Assembly: GCA_027946555.1 (NCBI GenBank) | Contig: JAPEVC010000223.1 | Location: 1 to 57,254, forward strand | Length of the DNA: 57,254 nucleotides | DNA from: Gnomoniopsis sp. IMI 355080 | Lineage: Eukaryota; Ascomycota; Sordariomycetes; Diaporthales; Gnomoniaceae | Direction: 5' to 3' | Shown here: positions 12,905-25,178 of the stretch, one piece after another | Numbering within the stretch: position 1 is the first letter of the stretch | Layout of the letters: each line of letters starts with the position of its first letter | The notes under the pieces: model-generated | Seen by the model: the letters and a program-made list of their open reading frames with translations, nothing else | Databases searched by the model: none | Told to the model about the DNA's origin: nothing | Program-made: the position numbers and the translations under genes

Positions 12905-15467
12905 AGTCGGGCGTTGGTACTGATGCACCAATCCCAAGAGAGTGAGAGAGAGAGAGACAGGACTACAAAGTTGCGGGGAGAGGTGTCTCTGGTCTCGGGT
13001 ATGAAACAATAACTATTGAGTCACTCGTCACTGGCCCAAAGAGGGGGAGAAAAGATGATGGGGAGGTGGAAGTACGGCAATAGTACGAGCGGGTCAAAGA
13101 TGGGTGAGATCAAACTCCAGGGATGACTCTATGGACCAAGATATTTGCTTGTTTGGTCGGCTTGTCAGAACGAACTGCAGGACGGGAGAACAACAGATAG
13201 AAGCTAGACCGTCTCTTCTAGCGTGTCTGTTCTGCGAATTGGTGAGAAGTTCTGGATGAACAATCGGTGTCGCTTGGAAGTGGCTTCCCGCACGTCTTGG
13301 TCTCTTCCCTTCAAACAGCAGAGGTCATATACATGATTTTGGGGAAGACTGGACAGGGTCCGATGCTAAGTCACCAAGCTGGGGCTTAGACGATCTAATC
13401 TGCACAAAAAAAGATCTCTTTGGGCAGATCAGAACTGACCAGGGTGCCTACCTAACCGGCACTGCAGGAAGCAGGGTCACAACCTCCAAAAAGCCTGTGG
13501 AGGGGGAGCGGGAGTGGGAGTGAAGGCTGTAATACTCCGAGGAGTACATGTAGACAGGAACGGCTGTGATGCACATGAGAACTGCCAGCTCAGACAATGT
13601 TCCGCCAGAGCCCTGTACGGTGGACTGTGCCTCACGGGGAGCGTGTGGGGCGTGATTGATATGTCTGTGTGCACTACCTAATTACGTGGAGGGCAATGCA
13701 TGCTTGTGTCCTCCATGGGCTGGGCTGTGTGCCAGGTTTCTTGGTTTGCGGGAGCGGCCCTGGCATGATAGCAAAGGCATGCGTTTGCACAAGAAAGAAA
13801 AGAAAATAGAAAAGAAAAAAAAAGGCCCGCTTCCATGTAATCATTTGACAGGTAGAAGTATCTGCATGTAGTCGGCTTCGATCTGCTGGATCCGGGAGCT
13901 GCAGCAGCTGCCTGCATCTGTGATTTGAAGCTGAGTGAGGTCAGGTAACGAAAGGACATTGGCAGATCTAATATCTTCCCTGTACATGTACTTGCAGTAC
14001 CAGGATACCTACGTACCGAGCCCACATGCAACTGAACGTTGGACTCCACCCACTCTAATGCAGGCACCTTACCTGTTGACCTCCATGGAGAGCAGCACAG
14101 CGGTATCTGCAGGTATAGGTTGACACAAGGCCCCACAAAACCGTGTTAAGCTCAAAGTGAATGGGGGCTGTCAAGTTGGAAAAGAAAGCAGCGCAGGAAG
14201 ACAAAGAGTGCAACCGTTGCACAAGGTGAAGACAGGTATAAAGTACATCGATAACATGTACCTGAGAGATGAAAGAATAACCTGGAGGGGTCCCGACAAG
14301 GCTATTGTAAGGCGATCGGAGGGAAACAGGATAAGCTGGGTGTACCTTAGGCAGTCAGGCCATGGGCGTCGGTTTGAAGACCTGTTCGCGCAGAAGTACC
14401 TTCAAACGTAATGTGGTCTTCTAAGGAGTAGACTCCTGCCGGGTTCAACCGCTGCAACCAGTCTGGCAATCAAATCTGCCAACCTCCATTCTTAGGGCCG
14501 TGACAAGTGAGGTGGTCCTGGTCATCGGAGACGTGCAGCAACCACCTCGCCAACCAATTCGGGAGGGGCCAAATGATTGGGCAGGACAAGGACTGGGTGG
14601 CCCCAGGGCAATAGAATGTTGACCGCTTGCGGGACAAGGATGGTGAGGCGCATAAGGCGAAACATTTGGTAGAAAGTCTCTAGAAGCTTGATTGTCATCG
14701 GCCGCTCACGCTGAATGGATACCATCCATGTGTCGGCGAGAGCGAAGTCATGGACAGGCAAGGCGAAAGGGTGGGGCGATTTCACTTTGCGACTTTAGAC
14801 CTCACCGCTCACATCCGAGGCAGAATTTACCATGGTAGCAACGGTGACATTGCTGCTCTCAGATCTGCAGGCGTCATGAAGGTACCCGTCGCTGGTGGGA
14901 GCACCGCACCCTGTATGTCGAGCTGGGAAGTCGGTGTGAGGCTCTGGAAATTCGGGAAAGCCGCAGGACAGTAAAAGATCAGCAGTATCAGGATCATAAG
15001 CCGGCATGTTACTGTTGCACAAGAGGTAGTTACCGGGCGAGCGTTGCCAGACTCGAGGACATCAACGCAGTGCTTGGAACATCGGATTGTTGGCTGGTCC
15101 GTTAGTGAGGCCGCATGTACCGATGGGGTGCTACCGCGAGCCTGTTGCCTGTGATTAGTCTCATTTGTCCTAGACTAAAGGCAACGTATCATTACATTTG
15201 TAGAAGAAGCTTTAAAGCGTTGATCTGTTGCCCTTACGAAGGAAAATAGTGAGCCAGGTCCAACCCTGCCTGTCAGCTGTCAGGGGCCAAGACACCCCGT
15301 TCTGTCTCGCACAGTCAATTCCAGAGTTCTGCTCAGCCTGCTTTTTTCGAGGATGAACGCCATACCTCTTCCTGCACAACGTGTGTTCCAAAGGACGAGC
15401 CTCAAAAGGGAATGAATAGGGCCAAACTGAGAATCAAGATTGAGCCGCAGCGCCAAGTCGGCCACGG
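12905..15467. other. Intergenic region, forkhead promoter and Cactin 3' side
   Basis: This region holds the presumptive promoter and leader of the forkhead gene, with a GA-rich stretch at about 12940-12960. No well-supported gene is seen. A weak candidate on the minus strand is 14522-15007: ATG at 15007, a donor GTGAGC after VNSASD and an acceptor about 107 bp on would give a protein of roughly 130 residues ending VGEVVAARLR. It has no recognisable domain, and without the intron the frame is stopped. A plus frame at 14157-14411 (84 codons) is equally unsupported. Confidence 0.5.
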
Positions 15468-17210
15468 TCACTTTCTGTAGTAAATCTAGAAGCTTGTCAG
15501 TACTTTTGTCGTGGCCGTGAGCGCGGATGCGGGTGAGGCATACCTTCTTGAACTGGAAATGCAGCTGGAGGATTCCCTGTTTGCGCGTCAAGTCAGCATC
15601 CATGAGCGAGGCGGCACCAGAGCGCAAAGTACAGAAGCATCCCAGCCGCACGTGGAAAACATCTGTCCTGACTCCATGGGCTGTCCATATCAGCAGGTCG
15701 CTGCTGGGCATGGTCGGAAGTACAGGGCAGTGCATGCGCATGATCCATGGATCATATGATGGATGGTAAGCAAACGTGGGACCTGACGTACCTTGTCGAA
15801 ACTGCTTTTGAAGCCCCGGTCCTTCTTCGCGCTGTAATCCCACTCGCGGTCAACTATTCGGAACGCAATATCCTCGTATGGTGGACCTGCAATGAACCGG
15901 ATCAAGCAAGTGTCCTCCTCGCCAGCGGGTGCGAAGGACTCTCCTCTTCGCCGGCCTCCCTCACGTATGATCTTGAAGGTTGGGGCCTTGGTTTTGTCGA
16001 TCAGGTCGGGGTAGAAGACATTGAACTTGTAGCCCTGAACTACCTTGGGAGGAGGATTATCGTGGTCATAATGAGTCTGGTTGTACTTGTTCCACTCGTA
16101 ACCCATCTGCACCCGGTTGAAATATTGTGGTTTCCTTGGACGGTACTTGTCGGCCCATTTCGGCGCGGCACCGCTCGGTACTGCTTCCTCCGCTGTAAAG
16201 ATCTCCTCATTCTCGCTGATTCCACGTGCAACCTCTCGCTCGTACAAAGCCCTAGTAGCTTGAGAGAAATCCTGGGCACCGGTCAAAGCGAAGCGCGCAG
16301 TCCCGGGTGGTGGCATCGTATTTTCGGATGGTGTGGCGGCAGGAGCGGTGACTCGTTTGGTCGGAAGTTGTGAAGCGTCGGTGGCAATCGAAGATGGGCC
16401 AGGGACAGCGCCGTCCTGCGACTCCAAAACATCTGCTTTGGCAGGATCCATTCTCCTGAGTTCATCTAGTCGGCTCTCTTTTATGGCGTCGCAAATCTTC
16501 CTGAGCCGCGCCTTGGCTTTGTAGACCAAAAGGTTCTTGAGAAGCTGTTCCCAATAGTCCGTGTCGATCTGGTCATCCGACTGTAATTTGTTCTTGATTT
16601 GCTTCTCCAATCCTTCAAGTTGCTCGAAAGTCTTGGGCCCTAGAATCTTGTCGATCTCTGAGGACACGGTAGTGACAGCTCGACCCTCGTGATCGAGGCC
16701 CAGTAGTTTCTGATGCTTGTCTTTGCAAAGTGTGAGTAGGGCCTTCCAGTACTCGCGGTTTCTCTGACTGCTCTCTAGCGTATTGAATGACGAGATGTCG
16801 GCCTCCAGCTCTTTCAGATCCTTCTCTTTGAGGCCCTGCAAGATCCTCTCTGGCGAGGGCACGTCAATCCTGACGTCGTCATCATCATCGTCGAGGACAT
16901 CGCGGTCGGGGTCAATGTAGCGAAGGTTGAAGGCGAGGTAGTCGATAGGTCTTGCGCGGCCCTCCCGGACACGGATGTCTGCCTTCTTCTTGGACTGCTT
17001 CAGCACAAACTTGTCCTCCTCGGCCGTGAACTTCCTCTCTTGCTCCTCGGTACTGAGATACTGGGCCCCTTTCCGAGTCTGGGTCGGTGTGCCGTGCCGT
17101 GAAGGCTTCGAGACTCGAGTGTTATCGTCTCTTCGCGGCGCGGTGATGTCCCTCTCGCGTCGCTGGGGGGACCGGCGCCCTTCAATCATGGCCTGTCGGT
17201 CGGGATTCAT
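15468..17210 (-). CDS. cactin: Cactin-family splicing factor
   Basis: This is the orthologue of Cactin, a spliceosome-associated nuclear protein needed for accurate pre-mRNA splicing. Exons are 15792-17210, 15544-15576 and 15468-15485, giving 489 residues. The middle has the charged helical Cactin mid-domain (around DYLAFNLRYIDPD and GLKEKDLKELEADI). The C-terminal domain is unmistakable: KWADKYRPRKPQYFNRV, GYEWNKYNQTHYD, then FKSSFDK and GILQLHFQFKK. The protein ends IYYRK, encoded by an 18-nt last exon whose phase fits exactly. The ATG at 17210 (MNPDRQAM) is the first in frame. It is somewhat shorter than animal Cactins, which carry a longer Arg/Ser-rich N-terminus. The two terminal introns are 215 and 58 bp. 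Confidence 0.93.
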
Positions 17211-19341
17211 GGTGAAGAACGAAGGAGAGGGGAGGACCGAGAACCAGACGGGGTGCGTGAAGCTCGGGATATGTGCTGGTGACGAGTAGCTGACTTGGTT
17301 CCTGCAAGACGGAATACTTTTGGGTACTGGTGGTCTATGAATGGCCAAAAAGTTGATGCCAGTCCGCTTTCCGGGGTACAGTTTCCGAAAAGCGGGTTAG
17401 GGTCAGGATGACTTAGCACCCGCGGGGAGGACACTCTTTTTTTTTCTTCTTTTTTTTTTGGGGGGGGGGTGTTAAAATACGCCAAGACCTCTAGCATCAG
17501 CCAAAACATCCGCCCAAAAATGCTTCCTTGATGATGGAGGTTCAGACCCGAGTCTGTGGACAAAATTCTCAGTACCGATTTTCTGTGCACTCGAAAGAGG
17601 CAAATTCGACAAACTAAGTCAACCTACTCATCAAAGGTGAGAGCCAAGGAGTATAGTACGAAAGAAACTCATGCAAGTGTACGCTACGTGCATGTGCGCA
17701 GCATGACAACCCCAAGAGCAGTGAGCAGTGAGCACTGAGGTCTTCACCCCAACGGCCCTGATTTACGTGAAACATGAGAAACCGCCTGATCTTGTTCTAA
17801 CAAAGCCTTTAAGAGCCTAAGCGCTCATGTCATGGGACGCAACAGAACAAAAGTATGAACGCTTGGTGAGATGCCAGGCCTATCGGAGTTATGAAGTCGG
17901 GAGTGAGTACGGCAATTCCACTAGTGTAGCAACAGCTTTACTTCGGACGTACTAATACAGGGAAAGCATAGATGGAGTCTGTTGTATTGCCATTTCTTTC
18001 CTCATTGGTGTATGTCGGTGCCTCATGAAAAGAGAGATCCTTAGGTGGAATCTTAACAGTGATCATACAGGGCCACAATCTGACAAATTATGCCCTAGTA
18101 CGAGTGTATCAACACCGCCACATTAGCAGTTGTGGAGGTCAACACAACAGCGCTCAGTAAAACTCCCGACAAGACGAGGGTTGAGACGTTCGAATCTAAT
18201 TCCCCGTTTGAAGGGTTCGAGCGTGTCTGTTGCAACGTCTCATTGTAACCTTGAATACAGGTGGTGTTCTGGCAACTTTCATTCCATGCCTCTACTGATT
18301 TATTATTAGAGTTGTATGCAGTTATACCTCCCGACTTTGATTGGTTCAGGTCTTCCCAGTCCCTACTTTTCTTCACGGACAGCAAAGAAGACAATGATTT
18401 GAGTATTATATTCTCCGAGAAACCTCATGCAATTACCTAACGCGGGCGCCCCTTGGCACGCCTGTATGAGACACCGGGAAGACCCGGTATAGGGAAGTGT
18501 TGCGCCCACAGAAGATATCTTCACGAGAGGCAATCCCATGGGGGGGGGGGGGGGGAAACCACATGTCCGGGTTGCCTGGCCCGAAAACCAGCTGGGCACA
18601 CAGCCACAGAGTCATAAGGTTGTCACTAGCAATCAGTCTCTGACCCAAGGGGCCAGCTGTCTGTTTGAGAAATTCAAATCAACTGTCATCCCAAATCAAG
18701 GTTGGCTGGGTTGCCATTGGAGAAATCGGAAGTTGCCGTTCGGGCGACAGGGGCATCGTTGAGAAGATCTACACAGATCTCTGCGGGCGATTCACGAAAC
18801 ATGTGGATCAGGTTCCTGGTCCCATACCATACCCTACCTGACAAGCCTTCGATTTGAGTTTCTAAAACACGGTATCAGGAATCCTCTGTCCACGTTCGTT
18901 TGACCCTCGAACTGTGCCAACAGGTTGGGTAAACTCCACACAATAGGATTCAGCACACCAAAAGTCAGTCTGCCAGGGGGGTCTGAATGAGTGTGGGCCC
19001 TATTCTTTTTCGACGTCTCGAGCCAAGTCTCTGACACAATTGGCACATGAAGATTGAGGCAGTGTATTACTCGATGGATTCAGATGAGGCAAATATGCCT
19101 TCGTTCTGTCAACATATATGTGTACCAGAGCGTTCATCTCATTAGAATTTGAATAGACCAAGGTCTTCATCCCTTCTAGTTATCAGAACTAGATCCTTCC
19201 TTTCAAGAGGCTGAGTTTGACACCCACTCACGAGTCTACTGGCTAGACTACATTTTATTCCAAACACATTCTTTTAATTGTCATCTCAACTCTATTCCAC
19301 TCCACTATCATTCATCTCCAGTCCAAAGCAAATCATACAAG
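17211..19341. other. Intergenic region with homopolymers
   Basis: I see no gene. The region holds a T-run followed by a G-run near 17440-17470, a 7-bp tandem motif (gtgagca) near 17717-17735, and a G16 homopolymer at 18540-18555 that may be miscounted in the assembly. The last few hundred bases before 19342 are the promoter and leader of the repeat-protein gene, with CT-rich sequence but no clear TATA box. Confidence 0.5.
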
Positions 19342-20353
19342 ATGCTTGGCAAAGTTAACCTCACCTGGCAACAGGCCATACTGTCCGCGCTCTTGATGAG
19401 CAGCGCCGTGTCAGCCAACTACCAAAGTCGTAATGTAGAGAGGATCACCAATGTTATCCGTGCTGTCGACAAGGCCGTTGCCCAAGTTGCGGGCACAGCT
19501 GACCCAGCGGGTAAGTAAAAACGCCACGAATAGCTAGCCCAGCCTCAATACATGCCCCATGGCTCGTATATACTCTTTCGCTAATATGATTCCATAGCTG
19601 CAGCCGCGGCTGCTTCTCCTCCTCCACCGCCTGATGCTGCAAATGGAACGGCTGCTGCTGCTCCACCACCACCACCGGCAGCAAATGGAACGGCTCCTCC
19701 TCCTCCACCTGCCGACCTAGCTGCCCCTCCACCACCGCCAGCAGCAAACGGAACTGCCCCTCCTCCTCCTCCTCCTGCTGCCGACCTAGCTGCTCCTCCT
19801 CCACCACCACCGGCAGCAAATGGAACGGCTCCTCCTCCTCCACCTGCTGCTCTAGCTGCTCCACCACCACCACCTGGTGCCGCCAACGGAACTGCTCCTC
19901 CTCCACCTGATCCAGCTGCGGCCGCGGCAGCCCCTCCTCCTCCTCCTCCTGCTGCCGCAGCGAATGGAACTGCTCCTCCACCACCTGACGGAAAAGCCAA
20001 GGCGGCCAAGGGAGCCAAGGCTACTGGAGCTGCCGATGCCAAAAAGTCCAAGGCTACTGGAGCTCCTGCTCCTGCTGGTGCTGGTGCGACCAACGCAGGT
20101 ATGTGCCTGATAATGGATGATCCTATTTTGATCCTTGTTTCTCCTATGAGAGGAACTTGACCCCATTTTGAAGAAATAATATTCGCTAACTTGCCATAAT
20201 AAAGGTGCTGCTGCTGCTGCTCAAGCCACTGCTGCTGGAACTGGTCCCACGGGCAAGACGGCGAAAGTTGGAAAAGCTGCTATTCAGAACCCTGTTGCGC
20301 AGGGCGCGGGCAAGAAGATGAAATCTCGCAGCATTTTTGCCGGCATTCTGTAG
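19342..20353 (+). CDS. Secreted Pro/Ala-rich repeat glycoprotein
   Basis: A predicted secreted, highly repetitive protein of 272 residues. Exons are 19342-19510, 19598-20098 and 20205-20353, all joined in phase 1. Residues 1-25 form a signal peptide ending SSAVSA. After about 30 ordinary residues (NVERITNVIRAVDKAVAQVAG) exon 2 encodes runs of 4-6 prolines alternating with Ala-rich linkers. Six Asn-Gly-Thr sequons recur once per unit (AANGTAPPPPPADLAA style), so each unit could be N-glycosylated. The C-terminal third changes to Lys/Ala/Gly-rich sequence (AKAAKGAKATGAADAKKSKA), ending KSRSIFAGIL. No cysteines or catalytic domain are seen. Proline runs of this kind act as extended cell-wall spacers or as ligands for profilin, WW or SH3 folds. 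The role here is unknown; a wall protein or effector is plausible. Confidence 0.8.
19598..19998 (+). repeat. Tandem coding repeat, poly-Pro/NGT units
   Basis: About six degenerate units of roughly 45-75 bp repeat within exon 2 of the secreted protein. Each has a CCT/CCA proline run, an Ala linker, and an Asn-Gly-Thr codon triplet (AAT or AAC, GGA, ACG or ACT). The composition keeps all frames on both strands open here, so apparent antisense proteins over this block are artefacts. Confidence 0.85.
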
Positions 20354-21264
20354 GGGTTTTCAGGAACAACCCAGGCAAAAAGGAAAAGGCGGTCACTTTT
20401 GGCTGTGGTATGATTCAGGAGAAAGCCGCAGCCGGGTTTGGGGGTGCGAGTACTCTAGACTGCATATCTCCTTTCGAAACACCAGAGACACTACACCGGC
20501 TAGAGTGGCTCATACCAGCTGTGCTACTACTTCGAGTGTGCGGAACTTCACTTTGATAGACCTTATAGGTGTACATTCAATGCTTCGGGCCTTGGTGATT
20601 TGATCCACCCAAGGGGTAGCTTCCTTGCGCGCTGAAAGATGTGGCTTCAGATAAGGATTTTCCAATGTGTCCTAAATTAGATCAATGATAAGCAACAGGT
20701 CTGACTAATTTCCAAGTTTGATCGTACTTTGGAGAGAGAGAAAGGGACACCAAGCTCGCTAGTGATGGGTAGAGAGACTCGAGAACGGCGTGAAATACCG
20801 AAACAGAGACATCTGGGCTCCCCTTCCAGTCGTAGTGATCAATATCGGCCCGGGGCCCTGACAAGAGCTTGTTGTGGAGTCGTCGCACGAAACTTTTTCG
20901 CAAGCAATTCAGCTCAAAAACCTTTCCTAAGGAACGTAAGATAGCAGGGCTGTTTCGCCCACGAGGTTGCGATATGCTCCGAAGGGCAGAGATGGTCACA
21001 ACAGGGCGTAAAGCTCTACAAAAGACGTTAGAATAGACTTTGGGCTAGTGTCGTCATGCACAACAAGATTTCCGAGCCCACTGTGGATCATGTTATTCAC
21101 AGTGGGTAAAAGAATTAGAGTCACCGGACATTATTCACAGATCCACATCGAGCCCCACCATATTCTGCCCTGTATCTCTATTTCGACTCCATAGAGAGTG
21201 TACAGTACGACACACACGTTCTGATAGGGTGAAATGCTTTCCCTTTAGAATCTAGAAATGGATA
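20354..21264. other. Intergenic region between convergent genes
   Basis: This is the shared 3' side of the repeat-protein gene (plus) and the MFS carrier (minus). I see no gene. A 9-bp perfect stem with a 12-nt loop lies at 21077-21106. Confidence 0.55.
21077..21106. repeat. Hairpin-capable inverted repeat
   Basis: The sequence cccactgtg at 21077-21085 is the exact reverse complement of cacagtggg at 21098-21106. It lies between convergent genes, where it could influence 3' end formation, but no function is shown. Confidence 0.5.
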
Positions 21265-23312
21265 CTAGTGCATGTACCTGAAAGTATAGGCCTTGTCCCC
21301 GAGCTCGGACAGCTCCTGGCTTCCGTAGCCATCTTCATGCCCTTGGACAGACTTCTTCTCGCGCTTCTTGTTTATGCCTGTGTAGCCTACATTCAATATC
21401 ACAGCAGCCAGAATACCCAGGCAGACGAATCCTAACTCAAGGCTATGTCCGAGGATATAACGGGGCGAGTCCGGCTCTCGATAGAAATTCGAAGCCATGG
21501 CCTAGGACGCCATCATTAGCACTAAAGGGCAAAAGGCGGCAAAACACACACACGCACACAGGTCGCTTCAAGTCCCACAAAGTAAAGAAGACGTGGAGCA
21601 TATTCCACCAAAGGGGAGAAGAGAAAAAAGGGACAAAAGTCGGGCACTTACACCACCTAAATTCCCAACTCCAATCTGGATGGCCATCCCAGCACTTCTT
21701 TTGTAGCTACCTGCAAGATTGTTCGACAACCACGCAATATTGCCCGGGAAGCTCGGATAAATCGAGCAAGCGATGATGAAGACGCCCGCATACACCACGC
21801 CCGGCTTCTCGTTCGGATCGGTGGCGATGCACATTGAAAAGCCGACGACCATGATGCAGAGGAACACAATGATGAACGGGCTGCGCTTGCCCACGCGATC
21901 GGAGAGGTACGCAAAGACGACGGCCAGGATGGCGGCTGTGACGTAGATCGGAACGGTCAAGAGCTGGGCTGTGCTGGAGGTGTAGCCGAGATTCTTGACG
22001 ATGGTGGGCAGGAAGAGGCTGATTCCGTACAGAGGGCAGACAATCTGAGAACGACCTCCGGTGTCAGCGAAGGCTTGTTCAGAGGGAGAGGGAGAGGGAG
22101 TATGGGTTGGACTTACGCCCCAATACACAAAGATGTTGACCCAGATCTGCCAATCTGCGAATGCTTGACCGACATACTTCCACCTGAACTCGTCTGCTTG
22201 TGCAACTCGCTGTCCACTCTGGCCCTGGTACTTAAGCCGGTAGACGACAAATGCCCTCTCCTCTTCGGTCAAGAACGTTGCTGTCTCGGGAAAGTCGTGA
22301 AGCAACCAGAAGCTCGCAAATGCAACAAGGACCGTTGCAATGCCTTCCAGGATGAAGATCCACCGCCAACCTGCAAGATTTCCCACCCCGTCCATTTTAC
22401 TGATGCCAAACGCCAGCAGTCCGGAAAAGGCGCCGGCGACCGAGGCCGCGGAGAAGAACATGGCTTGGCGGAACTGGATCTCGTGACGACAGTACCACAT
22501 TGTCAAGTAATCTGTGCAAGAAGACGGGCCCATCAGCATCTCCACCTCGACACAGTCCGCCTTCTCACTTGTTGGGAAGGTTCTAGAGTGGGAGCTACGA
22601 CGCCACCGTATACAAACTCACTACCAGCTAAAGAAAACAGCGCAAATTGTTTCCCAAGAGAACTTACAAGCTACACCAGGATACAACCCTGCCTCGGCGA
22701 CACCTAGAAACAACCTTGCCGCCAGCAGCCCATGGTAATTCTGCACGATGCCCATGAGTGTCATGACGAGTCCCCACGCGACCATTATGGCCGGCAGCCA
22801 GCGAGAAGGGCGCAGTTTCTTGAGGAGCAAGTTGGACGGCACCTCGAAGGCGGCATAGGTAAAGAAGAAGGCGGTGAGACACCAGTTGTATTCGTACGAG
22901 CGCAGGCCGAGGTCTTCCTGAAGGCCTTCAATTTTGGCGTTGCCAATATTTCCGCCTAGCGGTGGTGAGATTCCATGGGTCAGAATTAAGGTGGTCTTTC
23001 TTTGACGATGGAAAAAGGAGAAAGACGGGGGAGAATTGACTCACGATCCAAGAAGGAGAGAAGATACAGCAAAGCCAACACGGGGATGAGGCGTAGATCC
23101 ATCTTGCGCAGTATTTTCTTCTCATCTAAATGTTTGAAAGAGTCCAGTGTTGTGTTCTCGGCCAAGGCAAGAGCGTCAATACGCTTGATTTCATCCTCCG
23201 TTTTGTTGTGATGTCCATGATGGTGTCCGTGACGGATGGACACCTCATCAGTGCCGGATTCATTGTGATCCACCACAATTTTCTCGTTCAAGGGGCGGTC
23301 GCTGTCGTTCAT
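21265..23312 (-). CDS. MFS transporter, anion:cation symporter family
   Basis: This is a 12-helix plasma-membrane carrier of 526 residues in the fungal ACS (Dal5/Tna1-like) family, which imports small carboxylates such as allantoate, nicotinate or vitamin precursors. Exons are 23045-23312, 22668-22955, 22117-22511, 21652-22044 and 21265-21501, and all phases agree. Marker motifs are LALLYLLSFLDRGNIGNAKI (helix 1), WCLTAFFFTYAAFEVPSNLL, the loop RLFLGVAEAGLYPGV, and GWRWIFILEG, with the central loop starting FPETATFLTEEER. The C-terminal half has YLSDRVGKRSPF. The cytosolic N-terminus is unusually His-rich (HGHHHGHHN). The start at 23312 is the first ATG. The substrate cannot be assigned from sequence. 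Confidence 0.9.
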
Positions 23313-25178
23313 CTTCGCGAACTGACTGGACTCTTATATGGCAATTCCAAGTCGAGAGGATGAAGTATGGAGGATTGAGAAGGAGGCATGGTTGACAAAG
23401 AATCGAATCGTGTCTTATATCTAAGTGGGTAGCTATATATCATCGGCGATATTTCACCCAGCCGTGTGTGGTGATGGACGGGTAAGGGGACAAAGATACT
23501 TAGTTTCCCCGCAGTAGGACCTTGCCTACCCCGTGGGGATGGAAGGGTGGTAGGCACGTGGGGGATGCCAATGACGAGTGAAAGGATGCATCACTGCATC
23601 TATATCCCCCGACCCACCACCAACAAGTGCCGAGCGTTCTCCGGCTTTGTGGAAACCCAGTGGTCTGAATGCGAGAATTGGCCCTGTCTCGGCTACGGAA
23701 GGTCAAAAAAAGAGTGTCGTTGCTTTTTTGTCATCTCGTAGCCGCGTTTCATCAAGACCATGGCGGGTACTGAGATGAGCTCTGCAAGTTGTAGACTCTG
23801 TGCTTGAGGTTTCGCGGAGGTTCTTATGATAATTCAGTAGAGAATTGAAAGTTCAGCCACCGAAGGGCACACCAAGATAGTCTTGATCAACGCGTGTTCC
23901 CAGGTGTATGCGAAACATCACATGGACTGGTTGCATGCGTGGTGCGTTGCGGTTGGCTTTGCGCAATTCGAGTCATACTCGTATATGTAGCATTTTGATT
24001 TTAAATCTATTGAAGGAGAAAACAAGAGTATATTCCAAATTGTGTTGGCTCACCTTCACTGCAAACTTACCTACCTACCTACCCTGTGTACTTACCTTCA
24101 GGCTGTTCTGTCATTCTCCATCGGCCCCTCATTGACAACACCACAGCCAATAAAATGGGTGAAAGCATTGTTTACATGGGCTTATCAGCTCGCCAGAAGC
24201 CATGTGCCGTATTGTTATAAAGGTGGAGTACAAACCCCAAAAAAAAAAAAAAAAAAAAAGGGGGGGGGGGTTGGACCACAGCTGCCACAAAGTCTGTCCT
24301 TGCAGAGGTGGGTTCAGAACACAGTCAACTTACCAGAACGAAGTATGCTCCACATGACAACCTTCCTATGCTTTTGTCAAGACGCAGACTGCGCAAGCAG
24401 ACCAGGAGTGCCGATTCCTCGCCTGAGCATGACTGAAAATTCAAGCACCCACGAATGGGTACAGCATAGCTCAAGACTACCGTCAACCCGCGAGTGCTAC
24501 ATCATCCCCAACACCGGGCTGTGCAAGAGCCAAAGTCAATCACCCCGAGCAAAGCACCCGCATGTACCTAGGTAGGTATCATACGATGGTGACGTGGAGC
24601 TTCCCGAACGACCTTGGTGTCCAAATACGACCTTATTGTTCAGATAAGGCGAGCTGTATTTCTCCGTGGTGTGTATACGCAAGCATGTTCTCGAGCTTGG
24701 AGATGATGGTGAACATGGTTTGGGGGGGGGGGGCTGGTTTTATAGAAGCAAAGTGGTGTGTCGCCTAGGTTGTAACAAGTCAGTTCATCAGTAGGCCGCC
24801 AAGAGATAATAACCTATGTGTGAGAAAATGTCAAGTCTCAAAGTATGCTGCGTAGCAAATGTTAGCGCGGCAAGGCAGCGAGCGAACCATGCGAACCGTA
24901 GGCGGCAGAGGCTGACGTCAAGGCAGCCTCTCCTAACATTGACAGTTCCAAGCTTCGAGCTGCCAACACTTCACAAAATCAAAACATCAAGGTAAAGTTT
25001 AAAGAAGTTTATGCACTTATGTACGATATTGTACAAGCGTCCCCAAGTGTATTTACCGGCACTTTGTGTCTTCATGGCCACCACGGCCCACACGACTCAT
25101 CGTAACAACATCATGAATGCATTTTCCACCAATGCCTTCCTCCTCCCCAACAACATCGCGGCGTTGACCACTGCAGGG
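23313..25178. other. Intergenic region with A21-G10 tract
   Basis: I see no gene. The first part is the MFS promoter. An A21 run directly followed by G10 lies at 24239-24269 and a G12 run at 24722-24733. A conspicuous open frame on the minus strand enters this region (25097-25576) and overlaps the end of the next gene; it is discussed with that gene. Confidence 0.5.
23434..23440 (-). promoter_or_regulatory. TATA-like element upstream of MFS carrier
   Basis: An AT stretch reading atatata on the minus strand lies about 122 bp upstream of the MFS start codon, a plausible core-promoter position. No mapped transcript start supports it. Confidence 0.35.

Noticed and set aside
19454..20166. Long antisense frames (Glu/Gln- or Gly-rich, over 170 codons) opposite the repeat protein
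   Set aside because: The GC-rich proline-codon repeats keep every frame open; these are shadows with no start context or domain.
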